A DNA stretch of 64,000 nt from Actinacidiphila oryziradicis (GCF_005047355.1 NZ_SUMC01000023.1:62001-126000), one strand, 5' to 3'; numbered from the stretch's first letter, positions 1 through 9,030 are shown. Notes: generated by a model not told the origin, from the sequence alone. A program made the numbers and translations.

Positions 1-362
1 CATCCGACGACATGCAGCCACTGCAGCAGCCACACGAAGAACGGGAAGCCGAACGCGAAACCCGTCCACGCGCCCTGGCGGGCGGTCCGGCCCCGGGTGA
101 GCACCACGAGTCCCGCCACTGCGGCCAGCGACAGCGGCCACACATCGTACGGCGGGAACGCCGCCGCGAGCGCGAGGCCGCAGACGGCCGCCGCGGCCGA
201 GCGCGGACCTTCCCGGCGGGCGGTCTCCCGCCAGCGCCGGAGCCGGCCGGGGCGGCGCTGCGGCGCGGCCTTGTCGGGGCCCGCCGCGGCGGGCTCACCG
301 GTGGCCGCTTCAGCGGGGGCGGGACCGCTCGGATCCGCGGCGGTCTCGGGTCGCGTGCGCAA
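1..362 (-). CDS. lnt: Apolipoprotein N-acyltransferase, N-terminal part (cut by window edge)
   Basis: The reverse strand reads openly to the window edge. After a hydrophilic, Ala/Pro/Arg-rich head it gives FPPYDVWPLS, then LVVLTRGRTARQGAWTGFAFG and a WLLQWLHVVG stretch. These resemble the first membrane segments of actinobacterial Lnt, the membrane enzyme that N-acylates lipoprotein cysteines. No ATG or GTG lies near a good ribosome site. A TTG at 362 is a workable start, but the frame stays open further upstream, so the start is uncertain. The catalytic nitrilase domain lies outside the window. The family call rests on the N-terminal membrane region alone. Confidence 0.72.
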   Translation of the reverse strand, partial: MRTRPETAADPSGPAPAEAATGEPAAAGPDKAAPQRRPGRLRRWRETARREGPRSAAAAVCGLALAAAFPPYDVWPLSLAAVAGLVVLTRGRTARQGAWTGFAFGFPFFVWLLQWLHVVG

Positions 363-1021
363 TGTCGCGGCCTTCCTGCAGGTGGTGACTGTGTGCAGTG
401 ACCGTACCTCGTACCGGGGGCGCCGCGGGTCGAGGGTGAGCAAAGCGTCCGGGCCTGCGGCGGGCAGCCCTGCAGCGTCAGGTGTGCCGGCCCCCGCCCC
501 CTGCCGGCTCACGCCCCTGCCGGGCGCGGACGGGGCGGCCGGCGCCTCCGGCATCGCGGGTGGCACAGGCCGGTATCTGTCCGTCGTCGCGGCGGGATGC
601 GGGCCCGGCGCCCGGCAACCGCCCCAGGCGGGGCGGGGATTGCTGCGGGTGGGGCCCGGACGCCCTTCGGGCCGACCTGGGACCCGCTGGCTGCGGGCCG
701 GCGACAAGGCCGTTGTCTACTGGGCGTCCGGGCCCCTCCCGGGTCACACCTGCCCGGCCGGGCGGCGCCTCACCGAAGGGCGAACCGCGTGCGGTGCCGC
801 GGACGCTGGACCTGGCTGCCAGCGGCGGCCGCCGGATACGCGGAGGATTCCGGCCGGACGTCCCATGGTGGACCCGGCCGAACCTACTCGCCTACGACCG
901 TCAGCTGTCAACACCCGTTTGACCTGCGCCGATTGCGCAAATCAGCAGGTCAGTGCGGGGCCGCCGACGGCGGATCGACGGTACTGCGGCACACCGTTCG
1001 GCGGCATGGGGCCGCGTGGCG
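363..1021. other. Intergenic stretch with no recognisable gene
   Basis: About 660 bases between lnt and the amidohydrolase stop. Several short frames are open on both strands, as expected at this GC content, but they are Arg/Pro/Gly-rich and show no motif. The lnt promoter should lie here. I see no clear terminator hairpin. Confidence 0.5.
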
Positions 1022-2662
1022 TCACTCGTTCGGCCGCTCGTAGACCGTGTGTCCGGCCACGACGGTGCGCAGAGCGGTGGGCAGGGCCAGGCCCGGGGTG
1101 AGGTCGGGGAGGCCGGGGGTGCCGGAGCGGGGATCGGTGGACCAGTTGGCGACCCGGTCGTCGGGGGCCTGGACCACCAGTTCACCGGCGCGCCAGAGTA
1201 CGTAGTCGGCGGGAGCGCCCGGGACGAGCACGCCCCCGTCGTCCCGGCCGACGGCGCGCCAGCCGCCACGGGTGTGGGCGGTGAAGGCCGCACGGACGGA
1301 GATACGGTGGGCCGGCGTTCGGTGAAAGGCGGCGGCGCGGACCGTGCCCCAGGGGTCGAGGGGAGTGACGGGGCTGTCGGACCCCAGCGCCAACGGCACG
1401 CCCGCCCTCACCATGGCCGCGTACGGGTTGAGGGTGCGGGCGCGCTCATCGCCGAGGCGCTGGGCGTACATGCCGTCCACGCCGCCCCACACGGCGTCGA
1501 AGGCGGGCTGGACGGAGGCGACCAGGCCGAACTCGGCGAACGCGGCGATGGTGGCGGGGCTGAGCATCTCGGCGTGCTCCACACGGTGCCGCAGGGCACG
1601 GACCCGGGCGGGACCGACCCGTTCGGCGGCTTTGCGGACGCCCTCCGCGACCGAGGCGACGGCGCCGTCGCCGATGGCATGGAAGCCGGCCTGCATCCCG
1701 GCTTCGGTGCACACGGCGACATGGTCGGCGACAGCCGCGGCATCGAGGTACGCGATGCCGGTGTGCGGGGCGTCGGCGTACGGGTGGTGCAGGCACGCGG
1801 TGCGGGAGCCGATCGAACCGTCGACGAAGAGATCGCCACCGGCGCCGATCGCGCCGAGTGCGCGGACCCGGTCGAGGTCGCCCGCCTTCGTGGCCGCCTC
1901 GGCCCAGTAGCCGAAGACCCGCGGGCCGGGCCTGCCGCCGGCCAGCCGCAGCAGGGCGGTGAGGTCGTCCTCGGAGGAGATGTCGGGGCCGGCGCACTCG
2001 TGGAGGGCGCCGATGCCGAGCGAGACGGCATGGCGCAGGGCCGCGAGCTGGGCCGCTTCGCGCTCGCCGGGGGTGACGGCGGCGTGCGCGGCGCGGCGTA
2101 CGGCGTGGTGGGCGTCCCGGGTCAGCGGGCCGTCCGGGTGGTAGCCGGTGAGGCCGGCCGCATCCGGCACCTGCTTGCGCAAAGCGGTGCTCACCACCGC
2201 GGAGTGCACATCGGCGCGGGTGAGGTAGACCGGGCGGCCACCGGCGGCGGCATCGAGCTCGGCGCGGGACGGCGGGCGCTGCTCCGGCCAGCGGGCCTCG
2301 TCCCAGCCGTGGCCCAGCAGCACGCTCCTGCCGGGGTGCGCGGCGGCGTACTCGCTCGTACGGGACAGGGCCTCGGCAAGCGTACGGGCTGTGCTCAGGT
2401 CCAGTCCGGTGAGGGCGAGACCGGTCGCGGTGGTGTGGACGTGCGCGTCGGTGAAGGCGGGGGTGACCAGCGCTCCCGCCAGGTCCATCACCTCGTCCAC
2501 GCCTGAGGCGAAGGAGTCGGCGGCGCCTTCGGAGCCGATCCAGGCGACGGTGTCGCCGTCCACGACCATCGCCGTGGCGAAGGGATCGGCCGGGCTGTAG
2601 ACGGTGCCGCCGCGCAGCAGCACGGTACGGCTGCCGCTCCGCTCGGGGGCGCGCTGATTCAC
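1022..2662 (-). CDS. Amidohydrolase family 3 (YtcJ-like) metal-dependent hydrolase
   Basis: A 546-residue cytoplasmic hydrolase, the usual size for this family. Near the N-terminus GGTVYSP begins the composite beta domain. DAHVH is the paired metal-binding histidine motif. GHGWDE, FHAIGDGAV, HRVEHAEM and LGSDSPV follow in family order and supply further metal ligands and the catalytic Asp. Members hydrolyse amides of small molecules; the substrate cannot be read from sequence. I chose the GTG at 2662 because the frame upstream is low-complexity and overlaps the AsnC gene. It lies downstream of the AsnC regulator on the same strand. Confidence 0.88.
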   Translation of the reverse strand: MNQRAPERSGSRTVLLRGGTVYSPADPFATAMVVDGDTVAWIGSEGAADSFASGVDEVMDLAGALVTPAFTDAHVHTTATGLALTGLDLSTARTLAEALSRTSEYAAAHPGRSVLLGHGWDEARWPEQRPPSRAELDAAAGGRPVYLTRADVHSAVVSTALRKQVPDAAGLTGYHPDGPLTRDAHHAVRRAAHAAVTPGEREAAQLAALRHAVSLGIGALHECAGPDISSEDDLTALLRLAGGRPGPRVFGYWAEAATKAGDLDRVRALGAIGAGGDLFVDGSIGSRTACLHHPYADAPHTGIAYLDAAAVADHVAVCTEAGMQAGFHAIGDGAVASVAEGVRKAAERVGPARVRALRHRVEHAEMLSPATIAAFAEFGLVASVQPAFDAVWGGVDGMYAQRLGDERARTLNPYAAMVRAGVPLALGSDSPVTPLDPWGTVRAAAFHRTPAHRISVRAAFTAHTRGGWRAVGRDDGGVLVPGAPADYVLWRAGELVVQAPDDRVANWSTDPRSGTPGLPDLTPGLALPTALRTVVAGHTVYERPNE

Positions 2663-2783
2663 TTGGGGTTCGCCTCGCGGTTTCGTAGGTGTGCGGTACG
2701 CGCACCAGTCTCCCCCGTACCGCCCGGGCCGCACGCTGGGGCCCGGCTCCGGGTGGGGCGCAGCCGCCCGGAGGCCGCGGGAT

Positions 2784-3224
2784 TCACACGCGCGGCGGGC
2801 GGCCTTCGTACGGGGTGGAGAGTACGACCGTGGTGCGGGTGGAGACCCCGGCGAGGGTGCGGATCCGGGCCAGGAGGTGCTCCAGCTCGCCCGGGGTGGC
2901 GACGCGGACCTTGAGGATGTAGTTCTCCTCGCCCGCGACACTGTGGCAGGCCTCGATCTCGGGGACCTCGGCGAGCCGTTCGGCGATGTCGTCCGGGGCG
3001 CTGGGGTCGAAGGGTTTGACGGAGATGAACGCCGTCAGCGACAGCCCGACCGCCTCGGGCTCGACGATCGCCGCGTAGCCGCGGATGACCCCGCGCTGTT
3101 CGAGCCGGCGCACGCGCTGGTGCGCCGCCGAGGTTGACAGGCCGGTGGCTTTGCCCAGGTCTGTGTAGCTCATGCGCCCATCGGCGACGAGAAGTTCCAC
3201 GATTTGCCGGTCCAGCTCCTCCAC
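2784..3224 (-). CDS. Lrp/AsnC-family transcriptional regulator
   Basis: A 146-residue protein of typical Lrp/AsnC length. It starts at a GTG with EELDRQIVELL. The winged helix-turn-helix follows (DGRMSYTDLGKATGLS, then RVRRLEQRGVIRGY), and then the RAM effector domain with SVAGEENYILKVRV. This family forms oligomers that sense amino acids or related small molecules. It lies 121 bp upstream of the amidohydrolase on the same strand, so that gene is a natural target. The frame continues upstream of the GTG, but the extra residues are unlike the family. Confidence 0.88.
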   Translation of the reverse strand: MEELDRQIVELLVADGRMSYTDLGKATGLSTSAAHQRVRRLEQRGVIRGYAAIVEPEAVGLSLTAFISVKPFDPSAPDDIAERLAEVPEIEACHSVAGEENYILKVRVATPGELEHLLARIRTLAGVSTRTTVVLSTPYEGRPPRV

Positions 3225-3696
3225 AGCGCAGAACCTACCCCGACCTGCGTCCCTTGGGACAACCGGGATCTTTGGCGTCTTGCCCACTGGGCAGCGGCAG
3301 CCGGCACGGGCCGGAGGGCAGAGAGCCGGGCAGCCCCGTTGCCTCCGGGGCACTGCCTTCCCGGTCCGCGCCGGGAGCCCGGTACGTATGTCCAGGAACT
3401 GCCGAATGCCGGCCTCTCGGGTCATGGCGGCGCTGCCGATCAGCAGCGGTTCAACCCACCTGCCAACGAAGGGGTTCCGGCACTTCGGGAGGGCGCACGA
3501 GAGGCGCAGAGCATCTCCGGCAGGGGCGCGTGAACCCCTACCGGCACCTGGTGTGACGAAGGCCACATGGCGCGCCTCCGGTCGCGGCGGCAGCCGCGAT
3601 TACCCGCGGCCGGCAACGGGAAGTGCTCGCTATGGCCGTGGCCGAGGCGCCCGGCAGGCCCGTGGAGGGCATCCGTCCCAGGGGGAGAAGCAGCCT
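3225..3696. other. Intergenic region between divergent genes, nothing recognised
   Basis: About 470 bases between the AsnC regulator and the next plus-strand gene. Open frames here are Arg/Pro-rich and motif-free on both strands. It should hold both divergent promoters. I could not pick out a convincing operator. Confidence 0.45.
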
Positions 3697-4137
3697 ATGC
3701 GCACCCATGCACGGCACAGTCGCGGCGAACGTACCCAGAGCTCATTGGAGGAGGGGGACGAACGCGCGAGGACGTATCAGCTTGCTCTGGTCGAGGACAT
3801 CGAGGAGGCGTTCGAGGAGGAGGCCGAGGAGATCTGCCGGGTGCGCTGCCCCGACTGCTCGCGGCCGATCGCACTGCTCGTGGACGATGACGTCCTCCCG
3901 GAGCACGCGGTGTGCCCCACCCTGTGGAACCCCTTCGGTCTGACGGTCTGCCCCGGCTCGGGGCGCCTGGCGCAGGACGCCGCTCCGGCCGACGGGCCGC
4001 TGGAGGACATCCCGCAGGACGGGGCGGCGCTGCTGACGCTGCCGGCCGGACTGGACTGGCGCACCCAGCCGTTCTCACACGTGGGCGGCCCCGGCTCGCA
4101 GCCGGTGCGGGCCGTTCCGTACCAGCGCGCGGCCTGA
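3697..4137 (+). CDS. Conserved hypothetical protein with CxxC zinc-ribbon-like motifs
   Basis: A 146-residue soluble protein. The start ATG follows a strong ribosome site (AGGGGGAG). A charged, Glu-rich helix (about residues 35-50) precedes VRCPDCSRPIALL, then HAVCPTLWNPFG and TVCPGSG. The CxxC plus two further cysteines could bind zinc. The protein ends with a flexible region containing LDWRTQPFSHVGG. I do not recognise a named family with a known role; proteins like this are usually annotated as hypothetical in Streptomyces. It is followed 157 bp later by a lipoprotein gene on the same strand. Confidence 0.7.
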   Translation: MRTHARHSRGERTQSSLEEGDERARTYQLALVEDIEEAFEEEAEEICRVRCPDCSRPIALLVDDDVLPEHAVCPTLWNPFGLTVCPGSGRLAQDAAPADGPLEDIPQDGAALLTLPAGLDWRTQPFSHVGGPGSQPVRAVPYQRAA

Positions 4138-4294
4138 GCCGGCTCGCAGCCTCCCGGCCCCGGTAGGGGGCGCATTCTGGCACACGTGCGCCCTCCGCGT
4201 GCGGGGAATGTTAGGGACCGGCGGACGGACTGCCCTTGAGGATACGGTCAGCGGGCGAACGCGTCCGTAGGTCAGGGGCAGGGAAGGTGATTCG

Positions 4295-4747
4295 GTGTCC
4301 GCAGCCCGTTCTTCAGTTGTGCGGTGGCTGGCGGTGGCGGCCGTAATGGTGCTCGGTGCGGGATGCGGGTCGTCCGCGGCCTCCAAGCACGCGGCGTCCG
4401 GCTCGTCGTCCGCTTCTCCCTCCTCCTCCGCCGCGCAGCCGAAGGCCAAGGCGGTGGGCCTGGAGCGGATCGCGTCGGCGATCGGCTGCAAGGCGTCGGT
4501 GCAGACCGACAGCCAGGAACTGCGGCAGGGCAACTGCGCCACGAAGAAGGGCCCTTACGTGGTGGTCACGTTCACCACGGAGGCCGGCAAGAAGGCGTGG
4601 CTGAAGGGCGCGGAGGAGTACGGCGGTTCCTATCTGGTGGGCACCCGCTGGGTGGTCCAGGCGAAGCCGGCGGCGCTGCTGCCGGTGCAGCAGGAGCTGG
4701 GCGGGTCCTTCGTGGCCGGAGTCGACCACTCGGCCCACAGCGGCTGA
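4295..4747 (+). CDS. Small secreted lipoprotein of unknown function
   Basis: A 150-residue protein starting at GTG. The N-terminus is a lipoprotein signal: a short positive segment, hydrophobic AVAAVMVLGAG, then the lipobox cysteine at about residue 24. A Ser/Ala linker follows, then a compact domain of about 90 residues with two cysteines (IGCKAS and GNCATKK) that could pair, and FTTEAGKKAWL. It should be anchored outside the membrane by Lnt-dependent lipidation. The fold suggests a small sensor or binding domain, but I recognise no family. Confidence 0.75.
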   Translation: MSAARSSVVRWLAVAAVMVLGAGCGSSAASKHAASGSSSASPSSSAAQPKAKAVGLERIASAIGCKASVQTDSQELRQGNCATKKGPYVVVTFTTEAGKKAWLKGAEEYGGSYLVGTRWVVQAKPAALLPVQQELGGSFVAGVDHSAHSG

Positions 4748-4751
4748 CCAC

Positions 4752-4789
4752 CCGCCGGGCACGCACGCCCATACGTGCGCGCCCGGCGG
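4752..4789. terminator. Convergent terminator hairpin
   Basis: Inverted arms CCGCCGGGC (4752-4760) and GCCCGGCGG (4781-4789) pair, with further pairing inside. It sits exactly between two converging genes, the lipoprotein and the roadblock operon, so it probably stops transcription from both sides. Confidence 0.65.
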
Positions 4790-4794
4790 CCGGG

Positions 4795-5178
4795 TCAGAC
4801 GTCGAGGTCGCCTTCGACGCGTTTGAGCTGATGGCGCGCCATGGCGAGGTTGGCCCGGGCACGGTCCAGGCAGAGGTACAGGAAGAGGCCCTTCCCGGCG
4901 CGTCCGGTGACGGGCCTGATCAGGTGGTATTGGGTGCCCAGGGTGATGAGGATGTCCTCGATGCCCTCCTTGAGGTTGAGCATTTCCATGGTGCGCATCT
5001 TGGCCCGGACGACGTCGGTGTTGCCCGCGGCCGCGACGGTGAGGTCGAGATCCTTGCCTCCGCCGAGGGTGCCCAGCGCCATGCCGCTGCTGTAGTCGAC
5101 GAGGGCGACGCCGATGACGCCTTCGATCGAGGTCATCGCGTCCTTCAACGCGGTTTCGGTAGTGACCATGAGAGTCAT
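4795..5178 (-). CDS. Roadblock/LC7-domain protein (last gene of operon)
   Basis: A 127-residue protein with the roadblock/LC7 fold signatures IEGVIGVALVDYSSGMALG and a C-terminal LFLYLCLDRARANLAMAR helix. Roadblock proteins regulate small Ras-like GTPases; in Streptomyces they are the CvnB member of conservons. Start ATG at 5178 follows AGGAAA. It is the fourth gene of a minus-strand cluster and shares its length and C-terminal pattern with the roadblock gene at 6541-6924, suggesting a duplicated pair. No GTPase is next to it. Confidence 0.85.
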   Translation of the reverse strand: MTLMVTTETALKDAMTSIEGVIGVALVDYSSGMALGTLGGGKDLDLTVAAAGNTDVVRAKMRTMEMLNLKEGIEDILITLGTQYHLIRPVTGRAGKGLFLYLCLDRARANLAMARHQLKRVEGDLDV

Positions 5179-5258
5179 GTTTCCTTTCCGTGGTGGTTTT
5201 GCCGGTTGCCTCGCGCCGGCCGCGGGTCGTCCGCGGCCGGCGCCGGTGGGTTGTGAAG

Positions 5259-5651
5259 TCATTTCCGCTCCTGAAGGTCGGGCGCGCCGGCGACCAGATC
5301 CCCGATGCGCCCGCTGGATCGGCGGGCCTCCAGGTGCAGGCGGCCCACGTTGGTGTCGGGTCCCGCCACGACGGTGAGGATCGCGGTGCCGCCGGCGGCG
5401 TACGTAGCCACATAGCCGTGCTCGCCGCGGGCGAGCAGCTCGCGGAACGCGCCCTGTCCGGTGGCGTCGGTGAGCCGCGCGCCCACGCCCAGCGCCGCAG
5501 CGGCCAGGGCCGCCATGCCCTCCGGCTCGGTGCCGCTGGTGTCGTGGGCGATCACCAGCCCGTCGGTGCTCGCGACGAGGCCGCCCGTGAGGTGCGGCAC
5601 TCGGGCCCGCAGACTCCGGAGTTCCGCGAGTACCCCGGGCTCCATGGTCAT
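5259..5651 (-). CDS. Roadblock/LC7-domain protein (third gene of operon)
   Basis: A 130-residue roadblock protein of the CvnB-like subtype. Features are LVASTDGLVIAHD, GMAALAAAALGVGARL, GEHGYVATYAAGGTAILTVV and a final LHLEAR helix. I chose the ATG at 5651 because a strong ribosome site (GGAAGGAG) precedes it, although the frame extends to 5735 and would then overlap the gene upstream. It is more divergent from the other two roadblock proteins in this operon than they are from each other, so the three may form mixed dimers. Confidence 0.83.
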   Translation of the reverse strand: MTMEPGVLAELRSLRARVPHLTGGLVASTDGLVIAHDTSGTEPEGMAALAAAALGVGARLTDATGQGAFRELLARGEHGYVATYAAGGTAILTVVAGPDTNVGRLHLEARRSSGRIGDLVAGAPDLQERK

Positions 5652-5731
5652 CAGCTCTCTCCTTCCGGCGAGCTGCCGAAGCGCGCGCCTCCAGGGTCGG
5701 TCGGGGAGCGCCGCACGTTCGGGCAGTGCGG

Positions 5732-6544
5732 TCACAGGCGGGCCTCCAATGCGGCGCGGATCCGGATGAGCAGGGAGACGTCGGGGTCGGGGTCCGGATC
5801 CTCGCCCCCGGGACGGGCCGGGAGCGGGCGGTGCCCCCCGCCGGCCGGCTGCCGGGGTGTGTCGATGAGTCCCGCCGCGGCCAGCCGGCGTACATCCAGC
5901 ACCGTGTTGAAGGCGGACCGCCCCAGCCGCCAGGCGATCTCCCCCGGGGTACGGGTTCCGTCGGCCGACTCAAGTACGGTGCGCTGGCTGGGCGTCGGAC
6001 CGGTGCCGGGGCCGCTGTACGCCGAGCCGCCGGGCCGTGGCACCACCGGCGACACGTCCACCGCCGGCCAGGGCCAGACCCGGTCGAGCAGCGCGCGCCT
6101 GCGGCAGGCCTCGCGGCGCAGTACCTCGGCCGGTACCGGTCTGACCGGCCCGAGCCAGTGGGTGACGTCCGGCAGGAACCGCAGCCGGTCCGGCCCGGGG
6201 TCCGGCAGCAGGGCGAAGTAGGCGGCGTCGAACAGGGCACCCAAGTGGCAGAGTTCCAGTTCTCCGCGGGTCAGCCGGCCGTCTTCGACGAGATGGCTGC
6301 CCACCCGGCGGTCCGGTCCCGCCACGGCGACCGCCTTGCTCCAGTCCGCCACGGACAGCCGTCCGCAGGCGGTGAGCCTGGCTCCCATGTCGGGTGCCCA
6401 GGGGCTCTCGGCGTGGACCACCACGCCTTCGCTGAGGTAGACGGCTGCGCAGTGTCCGTGCAGCGCGCCGGTCGCCCGCTCTGCGGCGAGCCGGGCCAGG
6501 GCGGCGCCGAAGGCCTGGCTCTGGCTCTGAATATGACCTGTCAC
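5732..6544 (-). CDS. DUF4388-like (PATAN-type) protein with C-terminal winged-helix-like segment
   Basis: A 270-residue protein. The first 100 residues (FGAALARLAAERATGALHG, then AAVYLSEGVVVHAESP) fit the DUF4388/PATAN pattern seen in bacterial signalling proteins. The C-terminal part (SADGTRTPGEIAWRLGRSAF, DVRRLAAAGLIDTP) looks like a winged helix. The end is Pro/Asp-rich with ISLLIRIRAALEA-like helix. The GTG start overlaps the stop of the first roadblock gene by four bases (GTGA), indicating translational coupling. It may play the adaptor role that the DUF742 protein plays in conservons; that is inference. Confidence 0.72.
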   Translation of the reverse strand: MTGHIQSQSQAFGAALARLAAERATGALHGHCAAVYLSEGVVVHAESPWAPDMGARLTACGRLSVADWSKAVAVAGPDRRVGSHLVEDGRLTRGELELCHLGALFDAAYFALLPDPGPDRLRFLPDVTHWLGPVRPVPAEVLRREACRRRALLDRVWPWPAVDVSPVVPRPGGSAYSGPGTGPTPSQRTVLESADGTRTPGEIAWRLGRSAFNTVLDVRRLAAAGLIDTPRQPAGGGHRPLPARPGGEDPDPDPDVSLLIRIRAALEARL

Positions 6545-6924
6545 ACCAGCACCAGCTTGTCGGCCAGGGCCCGCAGCCGGAACTGGGCCACCGCCAGATT
6601 GCCCTCGGCGCGGTCGAGCCACAGATACAGGAAGACGCTGCTGTCGAATGCCGTATCCAGGAACCGCATCAGGTGGTAGCGGCCGCGGGCGGTGATGATG
6701 ATGTCCTCGACGGGGGCCCTCCCCCCGTTGTCGGCGGTGAAGGTGCCGCTCTCCACTGCGGCCCGGGCGACCTCGGTGGTCTCCGCCGCGGCCGCCTCAT
6801 GGTCGTCGTCCGGCCCCTTCCCCATCGCGCCCAGGACGAGCCCGCTGCTCCAGTCGACCAGGCTCGCCCCGAGCACACCGGGTATCTCCATGGCCTCGGA
6901 CAGGCATTCGTCTATTCCTGGCAC
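6541..6924 (-). CDS. Roadblock/LC7-domain protein (first gene of operon)
   Basis: A 127-residue roadblock protein: IPGVLGASLVDWSSGLVLG, EDIIITARGRYHLMRFLD and LYLWLDRAEGNLAVAQ. The GTG at 6924 follows AGGGGGTGG, which decides the start although the frame is open to 7032. Its length equals that of the fourth gene. It is coupled to the DUF4388-like gene by a four-base overlap. The upstream 250 bp, shared with a divergent peptidase gene, is relatively AT-rich and should hold the operon promoter. Confidence 0.85.
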   Translation of the reverse strand: MPGIDECLSEAMEIPGVLGASLVDWSSGLVLGAMGKGPDDDHEAAAAETTEVARAAVESGTFTADNGGRAPVEDIIITARGRYHLMRFLDTAFDSSVFLYLWLDRAEGNLAVAQFRLRALADKLVLV

Positions 6925-7179
6925 GCGCCACCCCCTGGCATCCCCACCGCCACTTTCGGTAGAACCGATAACAACGGAAGGTAGTCCAACGGCCAGACGA
7001 ACCAGACGAGTTGTGGCATTTTCCAGCGGCACATGCGGGCATCTGCACTATGCTCCGCCCTCATCCGCACCCCTGGACCGACACATCGAAAATGGGCGAA
7101 TGCCTCCCCCATTACACCGGATTGCGACAGTATCGGCGCAGTCGGTAGCGACCGCATTCCAACCCTTTTGGGAGGCCTC

Positions 7180-8805
7180 GTGGCACCTGTGAAACGAGCA
7201 GTATCGGCAGCAACCGCCCTGGCGGCGCTGGCCGGACTGACCGCCTACGCCCCGTCAGCGGCCACCGCTCAGGTGCCCGGGCCGCCCAGGCGGCCTCCCG
7301 CCGCGCCCGTGTGGAAGTCATGCCACAGCGCGGCGTTCCCCAAGCTGTGGTGCGCCTCGGTCGAAGTGCCGCTGGACTACGCGCACCCGGACGGCCGGAA
7401 GATCACGCTCGCGCTGTCCCAGGTACCGCACACGGCCAAGGAGTCCCTCGGCCCGCTGCTGGTCAACCCCGGCGGGCCGGGCGGCAGCGGGCTCGCCCTT
7501 CCCGGGTTGGTCGCCGAGGCACTGCCGGCCGCGGTCTCCGCGCGGTACGACATCATCGGCTTCGACCCGCGCGGTGTCGGCAAGAGCGAGCCCGCGCTGA
7601 ACTGCGAGCCCGGGCACTTCAAGTCCGTACGCCCCGATCCCGTACCGCACAGCGGCGCCGAGGAGAACGCGAACATCGAGCGGGCCGCGTCCTTCGCCAA
7701 GGCGTGCGGCAGCGGGAAGTACGGCAAACTGCTGGAACACATCGACACCGTTGACGCCGTCAAGGACATCGACGCTGTCCGGGCCGCGCTGCGTGCCATG
7801 CGAATCAGCTACTTCGGGTACTCCTACGGGACCTATCTCGGGGCGGTCTACGCCAAGCTCTTCCCACAGCGCGTCAGGCGGCTGGTGCTCGACAGCATCG
7901 TCGACCCAACCGGCGTCTGGTACGACAACAACCTCAATCAGGACTACGCCTTCGACGCCCGCTTCAAGGCCTTCACGGCCTGGATCGCCAAGGCGGACTC
8001 CGTCTACCACCTGGGCAGCGACCCGGGAAAGGTCGAGGCCGCCTGGTACGCGGTCCACGATGCGCTGCGCACCAGGCCGGCCGGCGGGAAGGTCGGGCCC
8101 GGAGAGTTCGAGGACACCTTCGTCCCGGGCGGGTACTACAACGGCTACTGGCCCGATCTCGCCACCGCGCTCGCCGCCTACGTCAACAAGGGCAACGAAA
8201 AGCCGCTCGTCACGCTGTACGGGAACAATGTCACGGTCGACGCGGCCGGGGACAACGGCTACAGCGTCTACACCGCGGTGCAGTGCCGCGACGCCCAGTG
8301 GCCCCGGAGCTGGCAGACCTGGCACCGGGATACCCAGGAGGTCTACGAAAAGGCACCCTTCCTGGCCTGGAACAACACCTGGTACAACGCTCCCTGCGCG
8401 TTCTGGCCGACCGGTTCGCGCAGGCCGGTCGACGTGTCCAACAGCCAACTGCCGGCCACGCTGCTCTTCCAGGCCACCGAGGACGCGGCCACTCCGTACT
8501 CCGGCGGCGTCATCATGCACAGCCTGCTGAAGAAATCCAGCCTGGTCGTCGAGGAGGGCGGCGGCAACCACGGCATCACACTCAGCGGCAGCAAGTGCCT
8601 GGACGGTTATCTGTCGGCGTACCTGGCCACCGGCAAGGTGCCGCGCGGCCACGGCGGCACGGCCGACGCGATCTGCCAGAAGCTGCCCGACCCGGTAGCT
8701 GCGGCGGCGGCGGCCGTCCCCGCCAAGGCCGCGGCGGCCGCTTCGGGCCCCGCGCCCGCCACCGGGGACAAGGGGCTGCACAAGCTGCTCGGCACGCGAG
8801 GCTAG
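7180..8805 (+). CDS. Secreted alpha/beta-hydrolase, tripeptidyl aminopeptidase (S33, TAP-like)
   Basis: A 541-residue exported hydrolase. The N-terminus is a Sec signal peptide ending near SAATAQ. The hydrolase core has LLVNPGGPGGSG (oxyanion loop), FDPRGVGKS, the nucleophile elbow GYSYGTY, the acidic residue region LLFQATEDAATP and the catalytic histidine in GGGNHGI. This matches Streptomyces tripeptidyl aminopeptidases, which trim N-terminal tripeptides from secreted proteins. GTG at 7180 is preceded by GGGAGG. A second GTG nine bases later is possible. The Ala-rich C-terminal tail is unusual but typical of low-complexity drift. Confidence 0.88.
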   Translation: MAPVKRAVSAATALAALAGLTAYAPSAATAQVPGPPRRPPAAPVWKSCHSAAFPKLWCASVEVPLDYAHPDGRKITLALSQVPHTAKESLGPLLVNPGGPGGSGLALPGLVAEALPAAVSARYDIIGFDPRGVGKSEPALNCEPGHFKSVRPDPVPHSGAEENANIERAASFAKACGSGKYGKLLEHIDTVDAVKDIDAVRAALRAMRISYFGYSYGTYLGAVYAKLFPQRVRRLVLDSIVDPTGVWYDNNLNQDYAFDARFKAFTAWIAKADSVYHLGSDPGKVEAAWYAVHDALRTRPAGGKVGPGEFEDTFVPGGYYNGYWPDLATALAAYVNKGNEKPLVTLYGNNVTVDAAGDNGYSVYTAVQCRDAQWPRSWQTWHRDTQEVYEKAPFLAWNNTWYNAPCAFWPTGSRRPVDVSNSQLPATLLFQATEDAATPYSGGVIMHSLLKKSSLVVEEGGGNHGITLSGSKCLDGYLSAYLATGKVPRGHGGTADAICQKLPDPVAAAAAAVPAKAAAAASGPAPATGDKGLHKLLGTRG

Positions 8806-8929
8806 GACGTGCGCGGCGGCTGATCTCCGCACGCCAGCCCCCGGGGGAAGCGGGGGTTAGTGCCGCGACCGGGAATGTTCGCCCGTCGAGGAGCGGTGTC
8901 CGCTGCGAGCGTGCGTGCCGCCCGCACGG

Positions 8930-9030
8930 CGCATGGCCAAGACGTCGAGGCACTTGCCGAGGACCCGGATGGTGCCGTCGGTGCCCACCGTCCAGCTTTG
9001 CGCGGATGTTCCGTTGCAGCCGGGACTAGC
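8930..9030 (-). pseudogene. Remnant of a ricin-type beta-trefoil lectin domain
   Basis: On the minus strand the bases read CNGTSAQSWTVGTDGTIR followed by VLGKCLDV. This is the conserved end of one ricin-B trefoil repeat and the start of the next (a QxW motif variant and GKCLDV). Nothing coherent continues on either side, and the frame runs into the truncated ATPase gene. It looks like the leftover of a carbohydrate-binding domain from a lost secreted enzyme. Confidence 0.6.

Noticed and set aside
478..747. 89-codon minus-strand frame upstream of lnt
   Set aside because: Pro/Gly/Arg-rich with no motif; could not be distinguished from chance.
953..2506. Long plus-strand frame opposite the amidohydrolase
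   Set aside because: No motif; the minus strand gives a complete hydrolase.
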